This document shows, piece by piece, positions 46,252 to 55,777 of a DNA stretch of 64,000 nt. The translations under genes and the position numbers were made by a program. The notes below the pieces were generated by a model, which ran no database searches, was not told the DNA's origin, and saw only the letters and a list, made by a program, of their open reading frames with translations. Source of the stretch: Pseudomonadota bacterium (GTDB lineage Bacteria > Desulfobacterota > Syntrophorhabdia > Syntrophorhabdales > Syntrophorhabdaceae); NCBI GenBank assembly GCA_026388255.1, contig JAPLKC010000089.1, positions 62,001 through 126,000 of the forward strand, in the 5' to 3' direction. The stretch's first letter is position 1. Every line of letters begins with the position of its first letter.

Positions 46252-47190
46252 ATGCGTATAGGTATTGATATTGGCGGCACAAAAATTATAGCCGGTCTGG
46301 TTGATAAATCAGGCCTGGTGACCTTCAAAAAGAAAATCCCTACTGAAAAGGAAAAGGGTTACACAGGGGTAAGGGACAACATTGCCGGATTAATAAGGAC
46401 AATTGTTAAGGAAGGCAATATTAAAACAGAAGAGATAGAAAGGGTCGGCATAGCCTGTGCCGGGCAAATTGATAAAACAACTAAAAATATACTGTTTTCG
46501 CCGAATCTTGATTGGCATAATGTGCCCTTAAGGGGCGACATTGAAAAAATGTGCGGCATAGACACTTTTATTGAGAATGATGTAAATGCAGCAGTATACG
46601 GTGAATGGAAATTCGGATTGAAAGAAGTTCCCGATGATGTAATCGGGGTGTCTTTTGGCACCGGAATCGGGGGCGGTCTTATTATAAACAGGAGGCTGTA
46701 CAGGGGGTTTTCATATGTCGGAGGCGAGGTGGGGCATATTACGTTAAATCCTCACGGGTATAAATGCGGCTGCGGCAACACAGGCTGTTTTGAGGCATAC
46801 TGCGGGGGCTCACATATAATAGAAAGAGTAAGGACTGAAATTGAGGAGGGATATCGAGGGAAAATATGGGACATAATAGAAGGCAACATCGGTTCACTCC
46901 ATACAGGCCATATCGAAGAAGCATATCTGCTGGGAGATATGCTGTGCATAAGAATATGGGGAGAAGTTATTGAATACGCGGGTGTTGCCCTGGCAAGCCT
47001 GGTAAATCTATTAAACCCTGAGGTTGTAATACTTGGCGGCGGGGTTATATACGGGTCAAGATATTTTATAGAGGATGTAAAAGCTGTCATGGAGAAAAGG
47101 GCAATGAAAGCATCCCTTGCCGGTTTAAAGATAGAGAAGGCGCAGCTCGGCGAAGATGCCGGTATTGTGGGCGCAGTCTTTGTTGAGTAA
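46252..47190 (+). CDS. ROK family sugar kinase/regulator (glucokinase-like)
   Basis: The 312-residue ASKHA protein starts MRIGIDIGGTKIIAGLVD, has the catalytic ENDVNAAVYGEW, GTGIGGGLI, the ROK zinc motif CGCGNTGCFEAYCGG, and no helix-turn-helix, so it is a kinase more than a repressor. It probably phosphorylates glucose or a similar hexose, with the phosphohexomutase two genes downstream. I chose the ATG at 46252 over the repeat-derived ATG at 46231. Confidence 0.88.
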   Translation: MRIGIDIGGTKIIAGLVDKSGLVTFKKKIPTEKEKGYTGVRDNIAGLIRTIVKEGNIKTEEIERVGIACAGQIDKTTKNILFSPNLDWHNVPLRGDIEKMCGIDTFIENDVNAAVYGEWKFGLKEVPDDVIGVSFGTGIGGGLIINRRLYRGFSYVGGEVGHITLNPHGYKCGCGNTGCFEAYCGGSHIIERVRTEIEEGYRGKIWDIIEGNIGSLHTGHIEEAYLLGDMLCIRIWGEVIEYAGVALASLVNLLNPEVVILGGGVIYGSRYFIEDVKAVMEKRAMKASLAGLKIEKAQLGEDAGIVGAVFVE

Positions 47191-47232
47191 ACTACGGGGG
47201 ATTTCCCGCTGAACTTTAAGGAGGTAAAAATC

Positions 47233-47513
47233 ATGGCTGAAGAAATGAGGATCGGCTATCGGGTAATCGGTACGATAAAAGAAGCAAAGGGGAATGCAGC
47301 ACAGGACATAGGGTAGGAGATAAAATAGAACTGAGCGGGAGCAATTCCGGCAATATGTGCTGTTTTTTCTATCATCAACTCTTTCCCTATGTTATTATGC
47401 TACAGTTTGGCGGCGGTTTCCCTGTCGAGTGGAGAGACCCTGACGTTATTGAGCTTCAGTGTATTGATATGAAGAACACTGTCAAGATAGAGTTAAGACG
47501 TATAAAAGAATAA
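47233..47513 (+). pseudogene. TIGR04076-like gene with one frameshift
   Basis: A strong AAGGAGG precedes the ATG (MAEEMRIGYRVIGTIKEAKG). The frame stops at 47314-47316. A shift near 47294 restores GHRVGDKIELSG, CCFFYHQLFPYVIMLQFGG, DPDVIELQC and IELRRIKE-stop, the body of a TIGR04076-type protein. Family members normally have Cys right at the break; one lost T (AAT TGC to AATGC) explains both. Either a recent pseudogene or a sequence error. Confidence 0.75.
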
Positions 47514-47547
47514 TGTAACTTCTTTGCATTTAACAAGGGAGGCATAA

Positions 47548-48903
47548 ATGAATAAAGAGATTTTCAGGGAGTATGACATCCGGGGTACGGTGGAACATGA
47601 CCTGACCGATGATGTTGTGAAGAATATCGGCAGGGCTCTGGCGACCTATATGTCTGATCAAGGCAAAACAAATGCGTCTGTGGCAAGGGACGGAAGGCTC
47701 AGTTCGGAACATTTTAAAAATCTGATTGTTGAAGGCATGGTTGAGAGCGGCCTCAGTGTCGTTGATCTCGGACAAGTGCCCACCCCTTTATTTTACTTAT
47801 CCCTTTTCAATCTCGGGATGGAGGGCGGTATTATGGTAACGGGAAGCCACAACCCGCCTGAGTTCAACGGTTTCAAGGTAGCTTTCGGAAAAACTACACT
47901 TTTCGGAGATGAGATACAGGATTTGAGAAAAATAATAGAGGGCGAGAGATTTGTAAAGGGAACAGGCTCCTTCAGAGAATATAAAAATATCGTTGAGGAT
48001 TATTATACGTTCTTGCGTGGGAACATTAAACTGAATAAGAAATTTAAGGTTGTAATAGATGCCGGAAACGGTGTTGGAGGCGTGGTTGCTCTCCCTATTA
48101 TGAAGGAAATGGGGCAGGAAATAATAGACCTTTATTGTGATGTGGACGGGCGTTTCCCGAACCATTTTGCAGATCCGACAGTTGAAAAAAATCTTGTTGC
48201 CCTGAGAAAAACAGTCATTGAAACAAAGGCCGATGTAGGAATAGGTTATGACGGCGATGCTGACAGGATCGGCGTAATTGATAATGAGGGAAACATTATC
48301 TGGGGCGACTATCTCATGATAATCTTTGCGAGGGATATCTTTAAAGATAAAAAAGGCGCCTATTTTGTGTCTGAGGTAAAATGCTCGCAAAATCTCTATG
48401 AAGATATTGAAAAGCACGGCGGCATTCCTATTATGTGGAAAGCAGGTCATTCACTGATAAAGCAGAAGATGAAGGAAGTCAACGCCGTACTCGGCGGCGA
48501 GATGAGCGGTCATATGTTTTTCGCAGACAGATTTTTCGGATATGATGATGCCATATACGCATCTTTGCGGCTCCTTGAGATCATGGAAAGAGATGGCAGG
48601 CCTGTCTCCGAGTTTCTTAAAGACATCCCGAAGCTGTACTCAACTCCTGAGATACGGGTAAGTTGTCCTGACGAAATAAAGTTCGATGTAGTTAAAAAAC
48701 TTACCGAATATTATCGAAGCAAGTTTAACATTATCGATATAGATGGTGTAAGAATAGTCCTTGATGACGGTTGGGGGCTTGTAAGGGCTTCGAACACAGG
48801 GCCTATCCTTGTTCTGCGGTTTGAAGCGCAGACTGAAGAAGCGCTGGAGAGAATCCAGAAAATGGTCAATGTAGACCTTGACCGGATAATAAAGGAGAGA
48901 TAA
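47548..48903 (+). CDS. Phosphomannomutase/phosphoglucomutase
   Basis: The 451-residue alpha-D-phosphohexomutase starts with FREYDIRGTV and has the phospho-Ser loop TGSHNPPEFNGFK (98-110), the metal loop GYDGDADRIGVID and the sugar-binding GGEMSGH. It interconverts 1- and 6-phosphates of glucose or mannose for polysaccharide and LPS precursors. AGGGAGG precedes the ATG. Confidence 0.93.
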   Translation: MNKEIFREYDIRGTVEHDLTDDVVKNIGRALATYMSDQGKTNASVARDGRLSSEHFKNLIVEGMVESGLSVVDLGQVPTPLFYLSLFNLGMEGGIMVTGSHNPPEFNGFKVAFGKTTLFGDEIQDLRKIIEGERFVKGTGSFREYKNIVEDYYTFLRGNIKLNKKFKVVIDAGNGVGGVVALPIMKEMGQEIIDLYCDVDGRFPNHFADPTVEKNLVALRKTVIETKADVGIGYDGDADRIGVIDNEGNIIWGDYLMIIFARDIFKDKKGAYFVSEVKCSQNLYEDIEKHGGIPIMWKAGHSLIKQKMKEVNAVLGGEMSGHMFFADRFFGYDDAIYASLRLLEIMERDGRPVSEFLKDIPKLYSTPEIRVSCPDEIKFDVVKKLTEYYRSKFNIIDIDGVRIVLDDGWGLVRASNTGPILVLRFEAQTEEALERIQKMVNVDLDRIIKER

Positions 48904-48905
48904 AA

Positions 48906-48968
48906 TTCAATCAAGAATCATTAATTAAGAATTTCAATTATCCCTTCTCTGTTCTTAATGCCCCATTC
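48906..48968 (+). repeat. Degenerate heptamer inverted array before the radical SAM gene
   Basis: On the left are AATCAAG, AATCATT, AATTAAG. On the right, read on the other strand, are AATCAAT, GAAGAAT, GGGGCAT, TAAGAA. The two arms face each other, like the arrays at the ParB units but with a different sequence. Confidence 0.45.
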
Positions 48969-48989
48969 TTCATTGATTAAAATTATATT

Positions 48990-51329
48990 ATGAAAACCAT
49001 ACCCGGCAATATTATGAAACCTGCCCGTTACACAGGCATTGAACCAAACAGGATCATGAAAAATCCTGAGGAAGTCTCTGTACGTTTTGCCCTTTGTTAC
49101 CCGGATATATACGAAATTGGGATGTCCTATTACGGATATTTTCTTCTATACGAGCTTGCGAATACCATAGAAAGCGTATGGTGTGAAAGGTGCTTCGCGC
49201 CCTGGTATGACATGGATGATTATATGAAGTCTAAGGACATGCCGTTATGCACTATAGAGTCCGGAACACCGTTGAGTCTGATGGATCTGGTCGGTTTCTC
49301 CCTTTCCTACGAGTTGAATATAACAAATGTGCTCAACATGCTTAAACTCGGCAAAATACCATTAAGATCTGAAGACAGGGAGAAAGGCCCTATTATCATT
49401 GGCGGCGGCCCTCTTATGCTGAACCCGAGACCCTTTGAAAAGTTCTTTGATCTGATTGTTATTGGCGAAGCAGAGGAAACACTGGTTGAAATGCTGAATG
49501 TTTTTAAAAGTTTAAAGGGAGGTAACAGGGCAAACACTATCAGGGAACTGGCAAAGCTCGAAGGCGTCTATTCCCCTTTATATCCGAAAGAATCCGTGAA
49601 AAGGTCATATATCAAAGACCTTGACACCTCATATCACGCGTTAAAACCCCCTATACCCGTGTCCGGAAGCATCCATAACAGGCTGAATGTCGAGATATCG
49701 AGAGGCTGTGGAAACGGTTGCCGCTTCTGTATGGCAGGATTCGGATACAGGCCATACAGGGAAAGATCCTTTGAGAGGATTAAGGAGATCATAGATATCT
49801 CCATAAAAAACACGGGATATGAAGAAATATCCCTGCTTTCATTGAGCTCCGGCGACTACAGCTCCCTGTTTCAAACCATCTCCTATATAAAAGAGCGTCA
49901 CAAAGGGATATCTGTTTCGTTGCCTTCCTTGAAAATAGGCAGCATAAGCGAAGACGAAATCGGAGCAATAGCCGGTATCGCAAGGACCGGGTTTACCTTT
50001 GCCCTTGAATCCGCGTCTCCCGGCATAAGATGTATGATTAATAAAAACATCGATGTTGACGTGCTTTTCAATCAATTACCCCTTCTTAAAAGATGCGGAT
50101 GGAGAAAACTGAAGATGTACCTCATGATAGGCTTCCCCTGGGAAAAGGAAGAAGACATATCGATAATCAAAGAAATTGTCCGGAGATTTGAACAGGCTGG
50201 CATGGATATAAATCTGGCAATTTCTCCCTTTATCCCAAAGCCGCAGACGCCTTTCCAGTGGCTGCCCATGGAAGATGGTGATGTCCTGAGAGAGAAGATG
50301 TCCATGATAAGAATGCTGCTGCGGAAAAAGGGTAAAGCAGTAAAATACAGGGATGTTGCAACAAGCATGCTTGAGGGCATCATCTCAAGAGGCGATGCAT
50401 CACTGTCGCCGCTTTTTGAATACCTTGCAAGCAAAGGCGTAAGACTTGAAGCATGGAGAGAATTTTTTAAACCCGGGATTTACCATGAATGGTTCAATGA
50501 GAATGGAATAGACATGGAGAGGTACCTCGGGAAAAGGGGATTTGACGAACCGCTGCCCTGGGCATTTGTTGATACAGGAGTCGATAAGTCTTTCCTCATT
50601 GAGGAAACAAAAAATGCTGAGCTTGGCAAACTCACTACGGACTGTTATTCAGGCTGCGCAGAATGCGGGATAGGATGTGAAACAGGGGTTAGGGGCCAGG
50701 GACCAGGAGCAAGAGAGCAGAGGCTGGAGGTCGGAATGGAAGAATTGCCCATTGCCCATTGCCCATTGCCCATTAAAACACCCATTCAAACCGGGAAATA
50801 CGAAATACAAAATACGAGATACGGGATTGCAAAGAAATATACCATTCGCTATGGAAAATACGGTAATGCAAGGTATATCGGTCATATTGACGCCATGGAT
50901 ATCCTGCTCCGGGCACTTCGGGTTTCCGGGGTTTGGATAAAAATGCACGGAAAATACCATCCAATGCCGAATATTGCCCTATCCGATGCACTGCCTGTCG
51001 GGATTGAGAGCTTCTGTGAATTGATGGAGATAGAAACAGAGGTCGACACTTTTTCGGATAACAAGGTGTTGATAGAAATGAACAGGATATTGCCCACGGG
51101 TATGAAGATTTTTGAAATTGTTGAGAGTAACCTGAAAGATATGGTAAAAGAATATACATACATTTTAATCTCCGGTGAAAATCAAGAGCTGGAAGAATTA
51201 AAAAAATGGAGAACCAACATCAAAAACGGTTTTTATATTTGGAAGGGCAAGGGGATTAAAACGCTGTGGCAAAAAGGAGTATTCAACAGGATAATAAAAG
51301 TAGAGGATAGGAAGATACATGGGACCTGA
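48990..51329 (+). CDS. Radical SAM protein (TIGR03960-like) fused to DUF2344 domain
   Basis: Residues 1-200 resemble the B12-binding-like N-domain of this family. The radical SAM core begins near residue 238 with RGCGNGCRFCMAGFGYRPY, whose three Cys hold the 4Fe-4S cluster. A Cys patch CYSGCAECGIGC stands near residue 550. After a linker the DUF2344 domain (YTIRYGKYGNARYIGHIDAMD) follows to the end. In many bacteria this fused protein sits next to rng, as here, with the genes overlapping by 11 bases, and a tRNA/rRNA modification role is suspected but unproven. The linker at about 563-612 is encoded by heptamer repeats. Confidence 0.85.
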   Translation: MKTIPGNIMKPARYTGIEPNRIMKNPEEVSVRFALCYPDIYEIGMSYYGYFLLYELANTIESVWCERCFAPWYDMDDYMKSKDMPLCTIESGTPLSLMDLVGFSLSYELNITNVLNMLKLGKIPLRSEDREKGPIIIGGGPLMLNPRPFEKFFDLIVIGEAEETLVEMLNVFKSLKGGNRANTIRELAKLEGVYSPLYPKESVKRSYIKDLDTSYHALKPPIPVSGSIHNRLNVEISRGCGNGCRFCMAGFGYRPYRERSFERIKEIIDISIKNTGYEEISLLSLSSGDYSSLFQTISYIKERHKGISVSLPSLKIGSISEDEIGAIAGIARTGFTFALESASPGIRCMINKNIDVDVLFNQLPLLKRCGWRKLKMYLMIGFPWEKEEDISIIKEIVRRFEQAGMDINLAISPFIPKPQTPFQWLPMEDGDVLREKMSMIRMLLRKKGKAVKYRDVATSMLEGIISRGDASLSPLFEYLASKGVRLEAWREFFKPGIYHEWFNENGIDMERYLGKRGFDEPLPWAFVDTGVDKSFLIEETKNAELGKLTTDCYSGCAECGIGCETGVRGQGPGAREQRLEVGMEELPIAHCPLPIKTPIQTGKYEIQNTRYGIAKKYTIRYGKYGNARYIGHIDAMDILLRALRVSGVWIKMHGKYHPMPNIALSDALPVGIESFCELMEIETEVDTFSDNKVLIEMNRILPTGMKIFEIVESNLKDMVKEYTYILISGENQELEELKKWRTNIKNGFYIWKGKGIKTLWQKGVFNRIIKVEDRKIHGT
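50682..50826 (+). repeat. Three heptamer arrays inside the radical SAM gene
   Basis: GGGGCCA, GGGACCA, GGAGCAA (about 50693-50713); ATTGCCC repeated about four times (50747-50774); GAAATAC, GAAATAC, AAAATAC, GAGATAC (about 50796-50823). Together with spacers they keep the frame and encode a low-complexity linker (PIAHCPLPIKTP, KYEIQNTRYG). Confidence 0.75.
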
Positions 51330-52803
51330 ACTGATCATCAATGTAACCTTCAATGAAATTCGTATGGCCTTTCTGGAAAACAGCATACCTGTGGAGTTTT
51401 TTATTGAAAGGAAAAACGATAAAAATATGGTGGGAAATATTTTCAAAGGCAAAGTAGCGAGGATTGTACCTGGAATGGACGCTGCCTTTGTTGATATAGG
51501 GCTTGAAAAATCAGCTTTTTTATATGTCGGCGATATAATGCTGGACAAAGCTATGTACGAAGAATATGAAGATGCAGACCTTGTATTCCCCGTTGAGATG
51601 AATGAGAGAATAGAAGGCGTATTGGAAGAGGGACAGGAATTGATCGTACAGGTTTCGAGAGAACCTATAGGCCAAAAAGGAACTAAAGTCACTTCAAAAA
51701 TAACGCTGCCCGGAAGACTGCTTGTTCTCATGCCGTCAACTCAGCATTTCGGCGTATCAAGACGGATAGACCAGGAAGAAGAAAGAAAAAGGCTGGCTGA
51801 TATGCTCAAGGAGATATGCCCGAAAGGGTTCGGCCTCATTGCAAGGACCGCTTCCGAAAATAAAACAACAGAAGAACTGTCAGGTGACCTTAATTTTTTA
51901 ATGAGGATATGGGAGAACATCCATGAAAGGGCAAAAACCACAAGGGCGCCTTCCATATTACATCAGGACCTGGGATTGATTTTACGGGTTATCAGAGATC
52001 TCCATTCACATAACCTGAAAAAGATAGTCATTGATGATGAACTGCTTTTTAAAAAGATTGAGGAGTTCTTAAAGGAATACCTTCCGGAAGAAAAATGTGA
52101 AGCAATTTACTTTGATGAAAAAGACCCGATATTTGAAGCATACGGGATTGAAATTGATGTTGCCAAACTTGCACAGAAGAAAATATGGTTAAAATCCGGG
52201 GGGTATATCGTAATAGATTATACCGAGGCTTTGACGGTTATTGATGTCAATACCGGCAGGTATCTCGGGAAAAAAGGTCTTGAGGACACAATCTTGCGAA
52301 CAAACCTTGAGGCCGTGAAAGAGATTGCATACCAGATAAGATTAAGGAACATCGGTGGAATCATTGTTGTAGATTTTATAGATATGGAGAGGAAAGAATC
52401 GAGAGATATGGTCTTTCAAGCGCTCATGGAAGCTCTAAAAAGGGACAGGATAAAAACTTTCGTATATCCCATCAGCGAAATCGGCCTCGTCCAGATTACG
52501 CGGAAAAGGACAAGGCACAATATAGTCAACATGCTTACGGAGACTTGCCCGAACTGCGACGGCTCAGGGTATATAAAATCAAGATACACAGTTTGCTATG
52601 AAGTGTTAAGAGAGATCAGAAGCTTCTGCAGGAACGAAGAGGTCGATAGTTTGAACGTCTATCTATCTCCCGAAGCAGCAAGCTTTATTTATGAGGAAGA
52701 GAAAAGCTCAATAGAGTACATAGAAAATACCCTTAAAACAAAGGTTAATCTCATAGCCAATCCTGATTTCAGCATTGACAGGTTCCAGGTAGTAAAAGCA
52801 TAA
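51319..52803 (+). CDS. rng: Ribonuclease G/E family endoribonuclease
   Basis: The 494-residue enzyme has an S1 domain (about 35-125, GNIFKGKVARIVPGMDAAFVDIG), the RNase H-like and DNase I-like parts with catalytic Asp in VIDVNTGRYLGKK and VVDFIDME, and the zinc-link CPNCDGSG. It lacks the long RNase E tail. It processes 16S rRNA and degrades mRNA. It overlaps the radical SAM gene, so both are co-transcribed. Confidence 0.94.
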   Translation: MGPELIINVTFNEIRMAFLENSIPVEFFIERKNDKNMVGNIFKGKVARIVPGMDAAFVDIGLEKSAFLYVGDIMLDKAMYEEYEDADLVFPVEMNERIEGVLEEGQELIVQVSREPIGQKGTKVTSKITLPGRLLVLMPSTQHFGVSRRIDQEEERKRLADMLKEICPKGFGLIARTASENKTTEELSGDLNFLMRIWENIHERAKTTRAPSILHQDLGLILRVIRDLHSHNLKKIVIDDELLFKKIEEFLKEYLPEEKCEAIYFDEKDPIFEAYGIEIDVAKLAQKKIWLKSGGYIVIDYTEALTVIDVNTGRYLGKKGLEDTILRTNLEAVKEIAYQIRLRNIGGIIVVDFIDMERKESRDMVFQALMEALKRDRIKTFVYPISEIGLVQITRKRTRHNIVNMLTETCPNCDGSGYIKSRYTVCYEVLREIRSFCRNEEVDSLNVYLSPEAASFIYEEEKSSIEYIENTLKTKVNLIANPDFSIDRFQVVKA

Positions 52804-52810
52804 TAAAACA

Positions 52811-52838
52811 GTGAATAGTGAAAAGTGAATAGTGAAAA
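52811..52838 (+). repeat. Heptamer array at the 5' end of ispE
   Basis: GTGAATA, GTGAAAA, GTGAATA, GTGAAAA. It is the same family as the ParB-unit arrays, located between rng and ispE and running into the ispE frame. Confidence 0.7.
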
Positions 52839-52851
52839 GATAAAGCAGTAT

Positions 52852-53808
52852 ATGCAAGATTCGGAATCCGGAGATAAAAGTGATTTTAATATCCGTAATA
52901 AAACCGACATACAACATATCTGTTTGTCCCCTGCAAAGGTCAATCTTTTTTTAAAAGTCCTTTCAAAAAGGGATGATGGTTATCACAATATTGTAAGCAT
53001 CGTATCACCTGTTTCTCTCTATGATGTGATATATTTTGAAAATCGGGACGATGGAAGTGTAATCGTAAAGGATAACAAAAATTGTCTTCCCGAAGGACAG
53101 GCAAATACAATATATAAAGCAGTTATGCTGTTGAAAGAAAGATATGGAGTCAACAAAGGGCTAAAGATATATGTGGAAAAACATATACCGATAGGCAGCG
53201 GCCTCGGCGGTCCAAGCAGTAATGCCGCTGCCGTTTTAAGGGAACTCCCGAAATTATGGGGGCTAACCATAGATCATACAGATCTTGTGGAGATGGGAAA
53301 GGAAATAGGCGCTGATGTTCCTTTATTTCTTAACGACGGACCATGCATAATAAGGGGGATAGGCGAGAAGGTATCGCCTATCGAATTGCCCCGTTTATGG
53401 TATCTTATCGTCTATCCTGATGTGGCGTTAAAGACCCCTGATGTATACGGAGGCATAAAAATCGTATTGACAAAAGGCAAAAATGATATTAAATTGAGGA
53501 AAAATTTTGAATCTGTTCAAGAAGTTGCAGGCATCCTGGAAAACGATCTTGAGAAGGTCGCTATATTAATGTGTCCAAAAATTAAGACATTAAAAGAGAG
53601 GTTGATCGAAGCAGGCGCTTTTGGTGCGCTGATGAGTGGCAGTGGCTCTTCCGTTTTCGGTATATTCGAAAATGAGGAGCAAGCAAAAAAAACATTGATA
53701 TCTTTCGGTGATATGAAAAGTGCATTTATTGCACATAGCATACATAAGGGGGAGTTATATGGACATAACAGATATCAAGATTTTTCCGGTAGCAGAGAAG
53801 AGGGTTAA
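52852..53808 (+). CDS. ispE: 4-diphosphocytidyl-2-C-methyl-D-erythritol kinase
   Basis: The GHMP kinase of the MEP isoprenoid pathway has LSPAKVNLFLKVLSKRDDGYHN, the ATP loop PIGSGLGGPSSNAAAV (with P where GGGSSNAA is usual) and a C-terminal LMSGSGSSVFGIF. The ATG at 52852 gives 318 residues with a 30-residue N-terminal extension unlike the family. An upstream GTG (52825) lies in the heptamer array and no clear ribosome site decides the start. It is followed by spoVG with overlap. Confidence 0.9.
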   Translation: MQDSESGDKSDFNIRNKTDIQHICLSPAKVNLFLKVLSKRDDGYHNIVSIVSPVSLYDVIYFENRDDGSVIVKDNKNCLPEGQANTIYKAVMLLKERYGVNKGLKIYVEKHIPIGSGLGGPSSNAAAVLRELPKLWGLTIDHTDLVEMGKEIGADVPLFLNDGPCIIRGIGEKVSPIELPRLWYLIVYPDVALKTPDVYGGIKIVLTKGKNDIKLRKNFESVQEVAGILENDLEKVAILMCPKIKTLKERLIEAGAFGALMSGSGSSVFGIFENEEQAKKTLISFGDMKSAFIAHSIHKGELYGHNRYQDFSGSREEG

Positions 53809-54028
53809 GGCATACGCATCAATTGTATTTGACGATTGTTTCATTGTGAGAGATTTAAAGGTGATACACGGAGACAGCAAGCTTTTTGTTGCAATGCCGA
53901 GCAAGAAAATGAAAGATGGTTCTTATAGAGACACAGTCCATCCTTTAAACAATGCTACCAGGCAGAAAATTGAATTGAGTGTGATTGAAGCATACGAAAA
54001 AGAGGCCCATAAAAAACAACATGAATAA
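53759..54028 (+). CDS. spoVG: Septation protein SpoVG
   Basis: An 89-residue protein beginning MDITDIKIFPVAEKRVKAYAS with FDDCFIVRDLKVI and FVAMPSKKMKDG, near-invariant in SpoVG. It is a small nucleic-acid-binding regulator, first known from Gram-positive sporulation but common in deltaproteobacteria. AAGGGGGAG precedes the ATG. The gene overlaps the end of ispE by 50 bases. Confidence 0.93.
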   Translation: MDITDIKIFPVAEKRVKAYASIVFDDCFIVRDLKVIHGDSKLFVAMPSKKMKDGSYRDTVHPLNNATRQKIELSVIEAYEKEAHKKQHE

Positions 54029-54042
54029 ATCATAAAAACTAT

Positions 54043-54114
54043 TGGGGTGTCGTCAAGCGGTAAGACACAGGCCTTTGGAGCCTGGATTCGGAGGTTCGAA
54101 TCCTCCCGCCCCAG
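54043..54114 (+). tRNA. tRNA-Gln (anticodon UUG)
   Basis: A 72-base cloverleaf: acceptor TGGGGTG with CGCCCCA (one G-T pair), anticodon stem CAGGC/GCCTG with loop CTTTGGA (anticodon TTG at 54075-54077), T loop GTTCGAATC. CCA is not encoded. Its place before prs is common in deltaproteobacteria. Confidence 0.95.
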
Positions 54115-54133
54115 AATTTTGAAGGAGCGTTAA

Positions 54134-55069
54134 GTGGATAAATTAAGGGTATTTACAGGAAATGCTAACGTTGAGCTTGCAGATAAGATATGTAAGTACC
54201 TGGACATTCAACCGGGTAAAGCAAAAGTAGGCAGGTTCAGCGACGGTGAAATTCAGGTAGAAATTGTGGAAAATGTAAGAGGGATGGATACCTTCCTCGT
54301 TCAGCCCACCTGTCCTCCCGTAAGCGATAATCTTATGGAACTCCTGATCATGCTTGATGCAGTTAAGAGGGCTTCAGCAAAAAGGATAACTGTAGTAATA
54401 CCATACTACGGTTATGCAAGACAGGACAGGAAGGTGGTGCCAAGAACATCCATATCGGCAAGGCTTGTCGCCAACCTGATTACTTTGGCAGGCGCTTCAA
54501 GGATACTCGCCATGGATTTGCATGCCGGACAGATTCAAGGTTTTTTTGACATCCCTGTTGATCACCTTTATGCTTTACCTGCACAGTTTGAATATTTGAA
54601 AAAGATTGAAGGGGAAATCATTATCGTGTCGCCTGATGCAGGCGGGGTAGAACGTGTAAGGGAGCTTGCAAAGCGTATAAATGCATCAATTGCCATTATA
54701 GATAAGAGAAGAGAACAAGCGAATGTCTCAAGGGTTATGAACATTGTCGGTAATGTAAGAGATAAAACAGCAATACTTCTGGATGATATGATTGATACCG
54801 GCGGCAGCATTGTTCAAGCAGCCGAAGCACTTATTGAAAACGGCGCAAAGACTGTTTATGCTTGCTGTACTCATGCGGTACTTTCAGGGAATGCAGTTGA
54901 AAGAATAAATAACTCGCCAATAAAAGAACTCATTGCGACAAACACAATCCCCCTGTCGGAAGAGGCAAAAAAAGTTGAGAAAATCAAGGTGCTTGATGTC
55001 TCTTCAATACTTGGTGAAGCAATCAAGAGGATACATAGAGACGAATCTGTAAGCTCTTTGTTTATATAG
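54134..55069 (+). CDS. prs: Ribose-phosphate pyrophosphokinase
   Basis: The 311-residue enzyme makes PRPP from ribose 5-phosphate and ATP. It has [25 protein letters not shown] and the PRPP loop [13 protein letters not shown] start with AAGGAGCG upstream. It belongs to the ispE-spoVG-tRNA-prs-rplY-pth block. Confidence 0.96.
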   Translation: MDKLRVFTGNANVELADKICKYLDIQPGKAKVGRFSDGEIQVEIVENVRGMDTFLVQPTCPPVSDNLMELLIMLDAVKRASAKRITVVIPYYGYARQDRKVVPRTSISARLVANLITLAGASRILAMDLHAGQIQGFFDIPVDHLYALPAQFEYLKKIEGEIIIVSPDAGGVERVRELAKRINASIAIIDKRREQANVSRVMNIVGNVRDKTAILLDDMIDTGGSIVQAAEALIENGAKTVYACCTHAVLSGNAVERINNSPIKELIATNTIPLSEEAKKVEKIKVLDVSSILGEAIKRIHRDESVSSLFI

Positions 55070-55152
55070 AAGCAGTTGACCCCACATCGGCTTCAGCCGT
55101 CGGCGGGTCAACTTTTAATTCTTCATTTTGTAATAAAACGCTGGAGGTTTGA

Positions 55153-55764
55153 ATGGAAGAGATATTAATTAATGCAGATACCAGAAAGGGTAAGGGTAAG
55201 TCCCTTGCAAAGAAGATAAGAAAAGAAGGAGGCATCCCTGCAATTTTATACGGCAAGGATATTGAATCCTTACCTATTACAATCTCGTTAAGAGAGTGGG
55301 AAAAGCTCCGCAAGCAATTGAAAAGGAATACAATCCTTACGATGAAGCTGCCTGAGAGCACCGGTACTTTAGACAGACCTGTCATGGTGAAGAAAGTGCA
55401 AAGGACCGTAATCGGCGATACCATTTGTCATATTGATTTTTTGCAGGTTTCCATGAAAAGAAAGATCGAGGTGGAGATACCCATATACTTGACCGGTATA
55501 GCAATAGGTTTGAAAGATAATGGAATTGTTGAGCAGCATTTAAGGACAGTTATGGCCGAGTGTCTTCCATCTCAGATACCGGAAAGGGTGGATGTTGACA
55601 TAACAAACCTCGGCATAGGGGATTCCGTTCATTTACACGAGATAGTTGTACCGGGGGTAAAGTTCCTTGAAAACCCTGATGTTGCAATAGTAACGATTAT
55701 CCATACCGCAGGCGAGGAAAAGGCTCTGACCGAGGAAACTGTGGTAGCCGAAGAAAAGAAGTAG
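55153..55764 (+). CDS. rplY: 50S ribosomal protein L25/general stress protein Ctc
   Basis: The 203-residue long form has the 5S rRNA-binding N-domain (GKSLAKKIRKEGGIPAILYGKD) and a C-terminal TL5/Ctc domain (EVEIPIYLTG, then LPSQIPERVDVDITNLGIGDSVH). It ends in an acidic Glu/Lys tail. A hairpin-like stretch (55077-55112) precedes it. Confidence 0.94.
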   Translation: MEEILINADTRKGKGKSLAKKIRKEGGIPAILYGKDIESLPITISLREWEKLRKQLKRNTILTMKLPESTGTLDRPVMVKKVQRTVIGDTICHIDFLQVSMKRKIEVEIPIYLTGIAIGLKDNGIVEQHLRTVMAECLPSQIPERVDVDITNLGIGDSVHLHEIVVPGVKFLENPDVAIVTIIHTAGEEKALTEETVVAEEKK

Positions 55765-55777
55765 GGGCAAGGGTTTT

